From positions 23,476,501 through 23,540,500 of the forward strand of contig JARKIP010000065.1 in assembly GCA_029990175.1 (NCBI GenBank): a stretch of DNA of 64,000 bases. The letters are read 5' to 3'. The stretch is from Petunia secreta. Lineage: Eukaryota > Streptophyta > Magnoliopsida > Solanales > Solanaceae. Under the pieces are notes generated by a model. It was not told the origin of the DNA. It saw nothing but the letters and a program-made list of their open reading frames with translations, and did no database searches. This document shows positions 20,214-29,885 of the stretch, in pieces. Positions within the stretch are counted from its first letter, which is position 1. The number at the start of each line of letters is the position of its first letter. The translations under genes were made by a program, and so were the position numbers.

Positions 20214-21683
20214 ATGGCTTCAGATGACGATTGTGGAGGGTATGACTCATGCAGAGATTATGGAGACTATGGTTCCTATGGTGATGATGATGGGTATTGC
20301 TATGACGATTCGGGGAACCAAGGCTCATATGTTGACGAAGCGGGTCCCTATATTGATTATGAAGATGAAGAAGACTAAGATAGTGATGCTTCAAGGTATG
20401 ATGATCCTACTTACTCTTCTTGTGATGAATTTGTGCATGAGGATAGTGGCGTAAAGAGAATTGATGATGAGGTTGATTATGTGAATTGTTCATTTTCATC
20501 TTCTCTCGGTGTTGCTAATGGTGTGCAATGGAGTAGTAGAGGACCTTCCATTAGTATGGGAGGAGGTGGTGGTTATTCCATGGGAAGCGGGAGACTTGCA
20601 TCTTCTAGTTGTGCTAAACAACCTAGTACTCCTTATTCCCATGTGAAAGGTGGATTGAGAAATGGTGTTGCTCTTACCGTTACGGGGGTGTATTGTTCTA
20701 GTAGTGGTTGTAGGAGTGGTGCTATGGGCTATGGAACCAAGGCGCGAGGCAATTACGGGTTCCATAGTGGTACTCCTTCCTCGACTTTCAACAACACTTC
20801 TAATGTTGGAAGGGTGACGGGAAGTGGAAGTTATCCTAGTGGTGATGCTAGGGGAGGAGGGATGAGGAGGAATCGAGTTGATGGTGATACAATTCTTCCA
20901 AGATCTTTTATGTAAGATCCTATATGAAACATGGGTATGAGAAGGTTCGTTGTTGAGGTGGAAGGAAATGGAGGATACTTGCTAAAGATTGGTGAGACCG
21001 ATGCCAATTGCATTAGCGCTTCGTTGGTCACTAAGCTAAGGATCAAATGCGACATTTTAGAGTATCCGTATGAGTATAATGGAATTTGGGTTTCTAAGGT
21101 AGCCTTGGTGTCCATATCTCATGGGAGTTATGAGAAGCATGTTTGGCGTCACGTGTATCCCATTTGGCATATTGATGTATGGTTAGGTGACTCATGGTTG
21201 AAATACAAGAGTGTGAGATATAGTGATATGAAGGATGCGTATCTTGTGGGCATAGGGCAAAGGGTTTATGATTTTGGGCCTTATTGGGCAAGAGGCCAAT
21301 TGCCTACTAGTGCACCTTGTTGGGCTATGCAAAGGAGCAAGGAGCAAGAACTTCATTCCATGATTAAAATGGAGCAATCAAGAAGTCCTACGAACATGAG
21401 AAATAGTGGGACACCATTGCGGAGAGGTCCTACAATCACAAGCAATGATGGGACTGGTGCAAGAAAAGAGTTGACAATTGTCAACAAGGTGAACCCCAAA
21501 CAACAAGCTCCAAAGCCAAGTGGTTCACCAACAAAGAAGAAAGAGACCTCAAGTGATGAGTCTCTTAGTCCTAGATTCCAGGTTGATGTTAAGAGTCCAC
21601 CTACTCCGACTATGGTAATTCTTGACCTCGTCCCGATTCACCAGAATTTGAGAGACAAAATATTGAGAGGAGTAAGGGAGTGA
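20214..21683 (+). pseudogene. ORF1: acidic/Gly-Ser-rich N-terminus fused to a protease-like domain lacking DSG
   Basis: One frame from ATG 20214 to TGA ~21681, interrupted by TAA at 20376-20378, TAA at 20913-20915 and TGA at 20925-20927 (~490 codons). Residues 1-55 are Asp/Tyr/Gly rich; 55-235 Ser/Gly rich. Residues ~240-345 can be aligned with the CRM-like protease region: RRFVVEVEG..., ASLVTKLRIK (cf. QSLITQLKLP), EYPYEYNGIW (cf. HPKPYRLQWL), VYPIWHIDVWLGDSWLKY (cf. VVPMQACHLLFGRPWKFD). Where active copies have D-S-G this reads G-E-T, so no catalytic aspartate is seen. The C-terminal 100 residues are Lys/Ser/Pro rich. Product unknown; homology is by eye and tentative. Confidence 0.6.
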
Positions 21684-21901
21684 CCAATGACATTCCTCGA
21701 GTGGAAAAAAGAGAGGATGTGTTGAGTGATGTGAGTGTGATGTGAGTGTGATGTCACCACCCGAATCTATACCCGACCTTGAAAAGAAAATGAGGGAAAA
21801 GAAAGAGGGAAAAAGAATCATTTAGAGTGAGGACACCCCTTATTCTAACCTTAACCTTTTATCTTTTTCTTCTACTTGTGTGAATACTTGTGTAGGTACT
21901 C
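21672..21901 (+). other. Inter-ORF spacer with strong 3' splice-acceptor-like sequence
   Basis: Contains a GTAAGG donor-like site at 21672 and, at the right, CTAAC-like branch signals (TTCTAACC, CCTTAACC), a long pyrimidine tract and TGTGTAG/GTAC at 21889-21899. The same TGTGTAG/GT acceptor stands just ahead of gag ATGs in the other elements. Splicing is not proven. The phase of the two ORFs does not fit the 21672 donor exactly. Confidence 0.4.
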
Positions 21902-22617
21902 ATGGAGGCAAACCGATGGAACCTCAATCAATTCCCAAGAAGGATGGACAAGGTGAAGAAAATCTTCAATGTGAGCTTCGAGGTGAAGAGCCAATTCAAG
22001 ACACTTCAAGTGCATTGAGTGATCTAGATGGCCACTCAAAGGTATGTGAAAGTTCTTCCCTTGAACATGTTACTTCCTTGTCTTGTGAAAGTGTTTGTGA
22101 TAACTCTATACTAATTGATGAATTGTGTGATTACAATGTGTTTGCAACCAGTGTAGAGTCGATTGGTCAACTAGTGTGTTATTCTGAACCACTATTTGAG
22201 AGGGATGATAAGCCACATCATGATGTGAGCTCGATATTCAATGAACCTCTCTCTAGTGAAGATTGTGTAGTTGACCTTAATTGTGACCCTTGTTATGACA
22301 CCCTACCTATGTCTGATAAAGGGGAAGATGAGTTGAATGAATACCCTATCCTTTTCCTTGATGAATTGCTCGATAACGGTGGACCTTTGTGTTGTAGTGA
22401 GGATGGTAATGACCTTGAGGAGTCCCTAGTGGATGAGATGGATCGAATTGTATTCGATGAATCCTCAAGTGTGGATGATGACTCTAGTTTTGATGACTCA
22501 CCATTGATGGGTAGTGGACTTGTTTTCATTTGTTTGAAGAGGATTCTCAAAGAGGTGATGGTGAATATCAAACTAGAGAAGAGTTTGGATTTAAACCTCC
22601 ATAGTTTGGAAAGTTGA
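21880..22617 (+). pseudogene. ORF2: acidic protein of unknown function
   Basis: Open for 245 codons; the first ATG in frame is at 21916. Very rich in Asp, Glu, Ser and Cys (clusters CDN, DGNDLEES, SSSVDDDSSFDDS), with no transmembrane segment and no motif I recognise. It follows ORF1 after a spacer with a splice-acceptor-like end. Near 22590 the downstream reading shifts frame, so the original protein was longer. Unlike any Gag, RT or integrase in the window. Confidence 0.5.
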
Positions 22618-23046
22618 ACTCTATAGACAATCCATTGTTTGGAACTCCAAGGGAGGTAATTGGTCTTGGTATTGGTTGTGTTGGACCATACTCTAGTAGT
22701 TCTAAGCTTTGTTGTGTGGGACTACAATGATGAAGAACCTATTTTGGAGACCGTTCTTGGGAGTTTGGCTAGTGAGGGATATTATCTTAGAGGTGGATTT
22801 GGAGGTGAGGAAGTCACTCTTGGTGTGTGTAAGAGTGCTTCCACGAAGGGGAGTAGAGTATCTGATGTGAGTTGCCAATTGAATTATTTTATTTACGCCA
22901 CCCCACATGTTGATCACACCTTGGGTGTTGAGCATGCCAAAGCCAATGAAGCACATTGTGATAGTAATGCATTGAAGGCTTGGTGTGTTGACCATAAGCT
23001 TGAGGTCATAAGGAACTTAGTTGCTTAATCTTGCATGTTCCTTGTC
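22618..23046 (+). pseudogene. Continuation of ORF2 region (shifted frames)
   Basis: A short frame from ~22576 (FGKLNSIDNPLFGTPREVI) and then 22660-23028 (WDYNDEEPILETVLGSLASEGYYLRG..., ending LEVIRNLVA) look like decayed continuation of the same product. Stops and frame changes at about 22592, 22615-22660 and 22730. No known domain. Confidence 0.4.
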
Positions 23047-23591
23047 TTATTGACCTCTTTGCTTGTTATGGTAGTGAGTACTTGTCGTTGTTTATCCAAG
23101 AACTTGTTTCCTTTGGAGACATAAGCTTTTTGATTAGTATTGATACTTGTCTCTACCACAAAAGTGTGATTTTCACATCACTTGTACTCACTCTTGTTAG
23201 ACTTGCCTACTTTTATAGTGGGAAGTTTTGGTGTGTTCTTATTGGACTTAGGGATCATAGGAATTTTGATGGCTTGATCTTACATATTCTCTATCCTATT
23301 GATCTCTTTGATGAATCATGTGGTGAGTGCACCCATTGGGGAAGCCAAGTACTTTTTGTTTTCTTTGAAAACATGAGCTTTATCATTGTTATTGATGCTT
23401 GGGTATACCATAAGAGTGTGTTTTCTACACTACTTGCACTAACCTACTCTTATAGCAGGAGATTTTGGTTGTGCTTATCTTTAATTGTAGGTCTTGATGG
23501 TTTGATTTCGAGGACGAAATCCTTTCAAGAAGGGGAAGATTATGCGAGGCAAATTGGAGCCAAAGCACCAACCATCAAGAGCCAAGCTTGA
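23031..23591 (+). pseudogene. ORF3: hydrophobic protein with internal duplication, ending inside the LTR
   Basis: 186 codons. Two related halves are visible: 23047-23296 and 23297-23520 share TATTGA.CTCTTTG at the start, then D.C.YHKSV, TL....YSG/S.RFW, and a final GLDGLI/FDGLI. Both halves contain aromatic/hydrophobic runs that could be membrane segments (inference). The end, SRTKSFQEGEDYA, crosses the PPT into the 3' LTR exactly where the autonomous elements read RTKPSQDGEDNA. The last part is thus the preserved 3' end of an ancestral polyprotein frame. Function unknown. Confidence 0.5.
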
Positions 23592-23665
23592 GAGCACAAA
23601 GAGCACACATCAAGGCCTCCGGAAGCGGCTTGAAAATCATGTATTGGAGTGCCAAGGAAGGAGGA
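23540..23665 (+). repeat. 3' LTR of the non-autonomous element, left piece
   Basis: TTATGCGAGGCAAATTGGAG follows the purine tract AAGAAGGGGAAGA (23527-23539, PPT). It aligns with 18475 onward. About 60 bases after 23603 (CACACATCAAGGCC...) have no counterpart in the 5' LTR. It ends with GAGGA (23661-23665), the target duplicated by the Copia insertion. The right piece is 38383-39051. Confidence 0.85.
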
Positions 23666-23824
23666 TGTTATTTCCCACGATTACACCACTTTACTATTTT
23701 AAGGAGCAGTTCCTTAAAATGTGTTCCTTTACTCTACGATATGCGGAATTAAAACTGTAAGTAATTGAACATCAGATATTAGCGTGGAAAAACCCCTAGA
23801 CACGGGATCAAAAAACCACGACCT

Positions 23825-25586
23825 GAATATTGGTTCTTCCTGGCATAATTTTAATGGTAAAATATGGGTTTTTATAGATGCTGAATTTCAGGTGGAAGTG
23901 GTGTATGATACATCACAAATGCTGTCTTTGAAACTGACACACTTGGATGGGTTGATAGAATTTATGGTGTCGTTGGTGTATGCCAGCACTGATCAGCTTT
24001 GCAGGGTGGAACTGTGGGATATGCTGTATTATCAAGCTAGTGACATGACATTACCTTGGCTTGTTGGGGGTGATTTCAATGTCATAATTGATGAACTTGA
24101 AAAATTTGGAGGCCTGCCAGTTTTTTACCCGGAGGTGGAAGATTTTGTGCACTGCATTAACACATGTCAGCTGTCTGACATGGGTTTCAAGGGCAGCATG
24201 TACACCTGGTGGAATGGTAGATCTGATGATGCATGCATTTTTAAAAGGCTTGACAGGTGTCTTGTGAATCAGGCTTTTCAGGATTTATTTCCTCAGTATG
24301 CGGTAGAGCACTTGATTAGGCAGGGGTCTGACCATGCTCCGTTGTTGCTGTTGCCGAACATGGGTGCTCCAAATGAGAAGAAGCCGTTCAGGTTTCTAAA
24401 TTTTTGGGTGCAGCATGAGACCTTCCTGGATGTCGTCAGAGAGAATTGGGCTGAAAATTTTGATTCTGATCCTTTTTACAACTTTAACTGCAAGCTGAAA
24501 AAGTTGAAAAAGGCACTTTCTGTATGGAGCAGGGAGACTTATGGTGACATTTTTAGGCAGATTGCTACTTTGGAGGAGGTGGTCCAGGTCTATGAACAGG
24601 AGTTCGAGGAGCACCCAACTGGGTACAACAGGGAGAGGTTGCAGCGGGTTAATGCTGAGTTGATCAGATTCTATGCGATAGAGGAGCAGTATTGGAAGCA
24701 GAAAGCAGGGATGGAGTGGTTCAAGGATGGGGATAGGAACACCAAATTTTTCCATGCTCATGTAAATGGGAAAAGGAAGGTGTTGCAGATTAGGAGGATC
24801 GATGATGCTGCTGGTAATTTGCTGGAAAGTGATGCAGAAATTTCCCAGGAGGCAATCAGATTTATTCAGGCTCAGTTTACTTGTGATGCGGCGCCAGATG
24901 ACTTTACTATTCTTGATCGCTTGCCTAGACTTATTACACAGGACCAGGATGCTGTTCTTATTGCTGACCCAGACGCGCAGGAGGTGAAGAAGGCTGTTTT
25001 TGGGTTGAATGCAGAATCTGCAGGAGGCCCGGATGGTTTTACGGGTGCTTTCTATCAGTTGTGTTGGGACATTATAGGTCCTGATGTGGTGAGAATGGTG
25101 CAGGCATTTTTTCGGGGTCACTCTATGCCGAGGTATATTACTGCTACTAATTTGGTTTTATTGCCTAAAAGGAGAGATTTCACTACTTTTTCAGATATGA
25201 GGCCGATTAGTTTGAGCAATTTCAGCGACAAGGTGTTCTCTAGGGTGATTCATGATAGGCTATCCGTCCTTTTGCATGGGATCATCTCACCCCAGCAGTC
25301 TGGCTTTGTGAAAGGGAGGAGCATATTTGAGAATATCTTACTGGTGCAGGAAATTGTGCATGATATTGCTGATAGGGGCAAGCCTGCGAATGTGGTAATT
25401 AAACTTGACATGGCTAAGGCGTATGATAGAGTTTCTTGGTTGTTCTTGATAAAGGCTCTGAAGAAGATGGGATTTGGTGAAACGTTTGTTGGGATGATTT
25501 ACAGGATTTTGTGCAACAATTTGTACTCTGTCCTTGTAAATGGTCAGCCCCATGGGTTTTTCCGGTCTTCTAGAGGGGTGAAGTAG
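23825..25586 (+). pseudogene. LINE ORF2, part 1: endonuclease (partial) and RT
   Basis: Open from the insertion point. Endonuclease: VYASTD, GGDFNVIIDELEKFGG (about 24068-24115) and GSDHAPLLLLPN (~24325-24360), i.e. the C-terminal two thirds of an APE-type domain, whose catalytic N-terminal residues are lost. RT: LLPKRRDFTTFSDMRPISLSN, QQSGFVKGRSIFENI, IKLDMAKAYDRVSW (first catalytic D). It ends at TAG 25584-25586, within the conserved motif before GDPLSP, where a glutamine codon is usual. It acts on its own mRNA at nicked chromosomal DNA. Confidence 0.9.
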
Positions 25587-27833
25587 GGTGATCCTCTATC
25601 TCCCACTCTGTTTTTGCTTGCTGCAGAGTGCCTTTCCAGAGCTCTGAATGCGTTGCACAGGGATGATAATTTTGTGCCGTATGGGATGCCTATCTGGAGT
25701 CCATACCTCAACCACTTGGCGTATGCGGATGATATGATTATTTTTTCGTCAGCTGAAGAAGATTCGTTGAAGATGGTGATGGACACTTTGTCTAGCTATG
25801 AGCTAGCCAGCGGACAGAAAATCAATAAGGAGAAAAGCAATGTGTATATGCATGGTAAGGTTCCGCATTTTTTAGTTGACAGGGTGCTTGATGTGACTGA
25901 GATACCGAGGGGGGATTTCCCTTTCAAGTATCTTGGAGTTCCTATTTATTATGCTAGGAGGAAGAAGTGTCACTACAACGAGTTGGTGGAAAAGGTGCAG
26001 AAAAAGCTGGACTCCTGGACTGGTAAGCTTCTTTCTATAGGAGGACGGGCGATTCTGATTTCTTCAGTGCTTCAGAGTATGCCCATTCACTTGTTGTCTG
26101 CCTGTGATCTCCCTGCTGGGCTGGTGGCCCAGCTTCACAGGATGTTTGCCAAGTTCTTTTGGAGTAACAAAGTGGGTCAGGACAGCAGGCATTGGGCTTC
26201 TTGGGAGACCTTGTATCACCCGTTGAATGAAGGAGGGATTGGTTTTAGGAGCTTGAAGGATGTCTCCAAGGCGCTTTTTGCAAAGCTGTGGTGGAATTTT
26301 CGCACCAAGGATTCGTTATGGAGGACTTATATGAGCAACAAGTATTTGAAAAAGCATCACTCTTTGGTGGTTCTATGGAAGGAGGGGACCTATGCTTGGA
26401 AGAAAATGCTGCAGAGCAGATCCGTGGTGGATCATGAGATAATATGGCAGTTGAAGAAGGGCAATGCTTACTTCTGGCTCGATAACTGGACTGGTCTTGG
26501 TCCTTTGTACCATGCAGTTCCGCTTGATTTTGAGTGTGATGAGACGGTAGTCTGCGTCTACGAAGTAGCTGAGGGTGGAGAATGGCTTGAGCAGCGCCTT
26601 AGGGAGCTGTTACCTGACGACCTTGCAGAGCATGTGATTCAGAATATTAAGCCTCCTATGTGTCCTGAGCAGCGGGATAGGCCATATTGGAAGATGGAGT
26701 CTCGGGGTACCTTCTCAGTTCGTTCAGCTTATCAATTGGTGAGGCACAAGAAGAAGCAGGATGACGCAGACCTTTACAAGCGCATTTGGATTAAAGGTAT
26801 TCCTTTTAAAATGTCATTTTTATTATGGAGGCTGTGGAAGTTTAAGCTGCCGCTGGATGATATGCTACATAGGTGGGGAATTCAGTTCCCCTCTAGGTGT
26901 CATTGCTGTGTGGACCCTGACGTGGAGACTGTCTCCCACGTTTTTCTTAATGCACCTGTAGCGAGGTATGTATGGAAATATTTTGGAGGCGCTGCAGGTC
27001 TTAATTTTGATGGGCTGCACTTGACACAAGTGATTAATCTGTGGTGGGATGCTCCTGCTGGTCCGGTCCTGAGGTTGATCTACCATGCTGTACCCATCTT
27101 TATTGTATGGGAATTGTGGAAGCGGAGGAATGTTATGAGGCATGGTGGGTCGACTTCGGCTCGCAGGGTGGTGTATCTCGTTATGCAGCATATCATCATG
27201 TTGTTGAGAGTTCGCAGGAGGAACTTTCGGCATGCGCCAGGTAGGTGGGAGGACTTGCTTCCGGTGTTGAGGGATCATACGGCATCTTTAGTAATGACGA
27301 AGGTTGCTTGGAGTCCGCCTCAGGTGGGGTGGATCAAATGTAATACGGATGGTGCGTCGAGAGGTAACCCGGGACCTAGTTCGTGGGCTTTCTGTGTGCG
27401 AGATGAGAGGGGAGATATCTTGCACGCGTGTGCTAAGGAGATGGAGGATTTCATGACCACAAATACTCAAGCGGAGGCATTGGCAATTCTTATGGCCTTG
27501 AGGTATGTGGTTTCTACTCCTTATGTGCATGTTGTTGTTGAGACGGACTCGTTGTTGCTCAAAAATGTGGTGACTAAGGTTTGGGAGGTGCCTTGGCAAA
27601 TTGTTCAAGAAATTGAAGAAATTTGGAGCTTGATTGAGGGGATGGATATAGAGGTGGTGCATGTTTTTAGAGAGGGGAACAAAGTGGCGGATTACTTGGC
27701 GAATTTGGCACTAGATCAAGGAGATGTCCTTGTTAATTCGTTTCATGATTTGGATAGTGTGGGTAGGAGGTTGGTCAATGGGGACAAGTGCAATGAGCCG
27801 TACATCCGCACTAAGCCGAGGAGGAGTGTTTAG
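25587..27833 (+). pseudogene. LINE ORF2, part 2: RT palm/thumb, zf-RVT and RNase H
   Basis: Same frame after the TAG: GDPLSPTLFLLAAECLSRAL, then HLAYADDMIIFSS (catalytic YADD, ~25717-25745), KYLGVPIY, a long thumb, the zf-RVT region (CHCCVDPDVETVSHVF, near 26900-26945) and a type I RNase H (IKCNTDGASRGNPGPSSWAF; TQAEALAILMAL; VETDSLLL; GNKVADYLANLA). Stop TAG at ~27831. RNase H at the C-terminus is typical of many plant L1 elements. Apart from the nonsense codon at 25584 the frame is complete. Confidence 0.9.
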
Positions 27834-28771
27834 ACACACGGGTGGTGGAACTTTCCTTCATGTTCGAATCCTTAGGGAGGAGAGCATGGAGGCTTTTTTT
27901 TTACTAACTTTGTGTTCTTTTTTGTAGGTACCTTCATAGCTATAGCTCATGTTGTTTGGAATGGATATATGCAAGGCCTTAGAATGGATAATTTGTTCAT
28001 TTGGTTCATGGTTTCAAGGTGTTATTGGTACTCTCAAGCTATGGTTAGTATCAATTTAAGCTCTTTGAGACTTGGTACAGCTGATGCTTGGTGTTTGGAT
28101 CATTTTACGCTTTGAAGATGCGAAAACGACAAAGGCAAAAATCACTGGCGCTATGGCCGGCGCGCCGCGCCCCCTGCCGCGCCGGCCTTCACAGAATGTT
28201 CAAAATGTTGCACGCTTTAGGCCTGCGCTGTGGATACGATCGCATGACGGAAGAAAAAGTTGGCGCGGTGGGGCCCGCGCCGCGCCCCCAACGGCGCAAG
28301 GCTTATTTTCTGCCTTCGTTTGGTCGTTGCTCGGGGTGTTTTCGTGGATTGAAAATGGTTTCTTCGTGCTTGGATCTTCACGGGAGCGAGTTATTATATT
28401 GGTTTTATGTGAATACTCGCATTATCATACAACATTATATTAGTAGCTCATTAATTAGCTATTACATTAGATTATTATATGTCGTAGGCCTAAGTAGTGA
28501 GGTAAACATTGTAAAGTATTATATCAAGGCGTTTAATTCATTTGGATTGGTGGTATTAGCATTTTATAATGCTCAATCCAATGAAGTGGATGCGACGTTT
28601 GGATATGATGCTATCTTACCATTACTTAGGCGTTCATTAGTTATAGTCTTAGCTAGCTCGTATTTATTTCAAAATTGTAAAGACCTTATTTATTGTTTTT
28701 GTTTGATATTATTAATAAAAAATAGCCACTAAGCTATAAGCTTAGTTGGATTTCGCTTAAAAAAAAAAAAA
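27834..28771 (+). other. LINE 3' UTR with GC-rich hairpin and poly(A) tail
   Basis: No conserved coding. GC island: GGCCGGCGCG (28155-28164) pairs with CGCGCCGGCC (28178-28187); the 13-mer GCGCCGCGCCCCC occurs at 28162-28174 and again at 28277-28289. The tail is 13 A's at 28759-28771. Confidence 0.75.
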
Positions 28772-29120
28772 CCACGACCTACTTCTCAAGTAGGATTTCA
28801 GCTTCACTATGTAAAAAGACCCACTTGGTTACAAGACTCACTCTTACTAACCTAGGACTAACTCTAATCCTTTAGTGATCTTTCTCACGATCAGTGAAGT
28901 TATGTCAAGTCCACGACTTGAACCAGAAAGTTTACAACTCGATTTTTGCTTACTACAATTGAACTAAGACTTGAACTTTTACAAGATTCAATCTAAGGAA
29001 CAGGTTCTCACTTAGTTCTACTGTAGCTAACTGATTACACAAATAAGCGAATACTTCTTCTCAGCTTTTGCTGGATGCTCTCTGTATTTGTGTACACTTC
29101 TATGGCTTATAGTCTCCACG

Positions 29121-29127
29121 TTTTATA
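29121..29127 (-). promoter_or_regulatory. Copia LTR TATA box
   Basis: TATAAAA on the minus strand. The same element lies at 38077-38083 in the 5' LTR, which would drive the element RNA. Confidence 0.6.
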
Positions 29128-29427
29128 GCTTCCAACAGCCAAGAAGTCTCAATGAATTAGAATTCCAAAGCTCCCTTGACTTTGAATCCTAATTGGATTC
29201 TTCTCTAGAGAATACGAATCCTTTATCCCGTAGTTATGCAATCTTTTCGTATCCGTTTAGACCTGCATAATTATCAAGATATACGTCAGTTTTAGGATAA
29301 ATAATAATATCTCAATTAAACGATTTTGCATGAATTATCTATTCTGCTACAGTGATTCAAAGGAACAGGTCCTTTGAATCCGTTCCCCAGTCATCAGTCA
29401 AAACTCCAAGCTTATCCAAGGTAACAA

Positions 29428-29441
29428 TTTCCCCCTTTTTG
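29428..29441 (-). other. Copia polypurine tract
   Basis: AAAAAGGGGGAAAT on the minus strand, directly preceding the 3' LTR (TGTTACC...). Confidence 0.8.
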
Positions 29442-29885
29442 ATGATGACAAATTCATACTTATAGCTTTATCTCCTTAATGTCCTGAAGTACAATTTCTG
29501 CTCAAAAAGACACTCAATCAGTGGAGAATTAATTCATCATTAAGGAACAGATTTTCATTAGGTATAAGATCATGCAAAATCAGACTTACTCTTCCCCTTT
29601 TTGGCATCATTGAAAAGGTTGCATAAAAAAATATAACTCAAGTGTTAGAATTAATCAGCACATGGCCATTGAGGCAACTCAGAATGCAAACATAACTTAA
29701 ATTAAAGCAACTGCAAAACAATGATATTAGCCATCCAAGACAATTCATTAAATCAATCAGTGAAACCAGCGGATACACGCACATACTACAGAATTATCCA
29801 AAAATTAAAGAAGAAAAAGGCTAAGGCACTAAGCTAGGCTAGATCCCACTAGGCATAAAATGGCTAAAGGCTAAGGCTAAGGTGG
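29442..29885 (-). other. Copia non-coding zone between ORF3 and PPT
   Basis: No frame of note on either strand. A/T rich, with a near-copy of the GGAAC palindrome at about 29544. Nothing else recognised. Confidence 0.5.

Larger units (their letters stand above)
23825..28771 (+). mobile_element. L1-type LINE, 5'-truncated, with RNase H
   Basis: Begins inside the endonuclease domain and runs through RT, zinc-finger-RVT and a C-terminal RNase H to a 3' UTR and poly(A) tail (28759-28771). The flanking duplication is CCACGACCT (23816-23824, 28772-28780), extendable by preceding A's, as expected for target-primed insertion at an A-rich site of the Copia LTR. ORF1 and the endonuclease N-terminus are absent. 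Only one nonsense codon interrupts the remaining ORF2. Confidence 0.9.
23666..29427 (-). repeat. Copia 3' LTR, interrupted by the LINE
   Basis: 23666-23824 plus 28781-29427 (806 bp together) align with 37578-38382. TATA (TTTTATA on plus) at 29121-29127. The GGAACAGGTCC palindrome is at 29362-29372. Confidence 0.9.

Noticed and set aside
24396..25121. 241-codon minus-strand frame
   Set aside because: Lies antisense within the LINE endonuclease/RT frame, which is strongly supported by motifs.
27900..27935. Splice acceptor TTTTTTGTAG/GTACC in the LINE 3' UTR
   Set aside because: Resembles the gag acceptors but has no downstream ORF and LINE RNA is not expected to be spliced there; likely chance in a T-rich tract.
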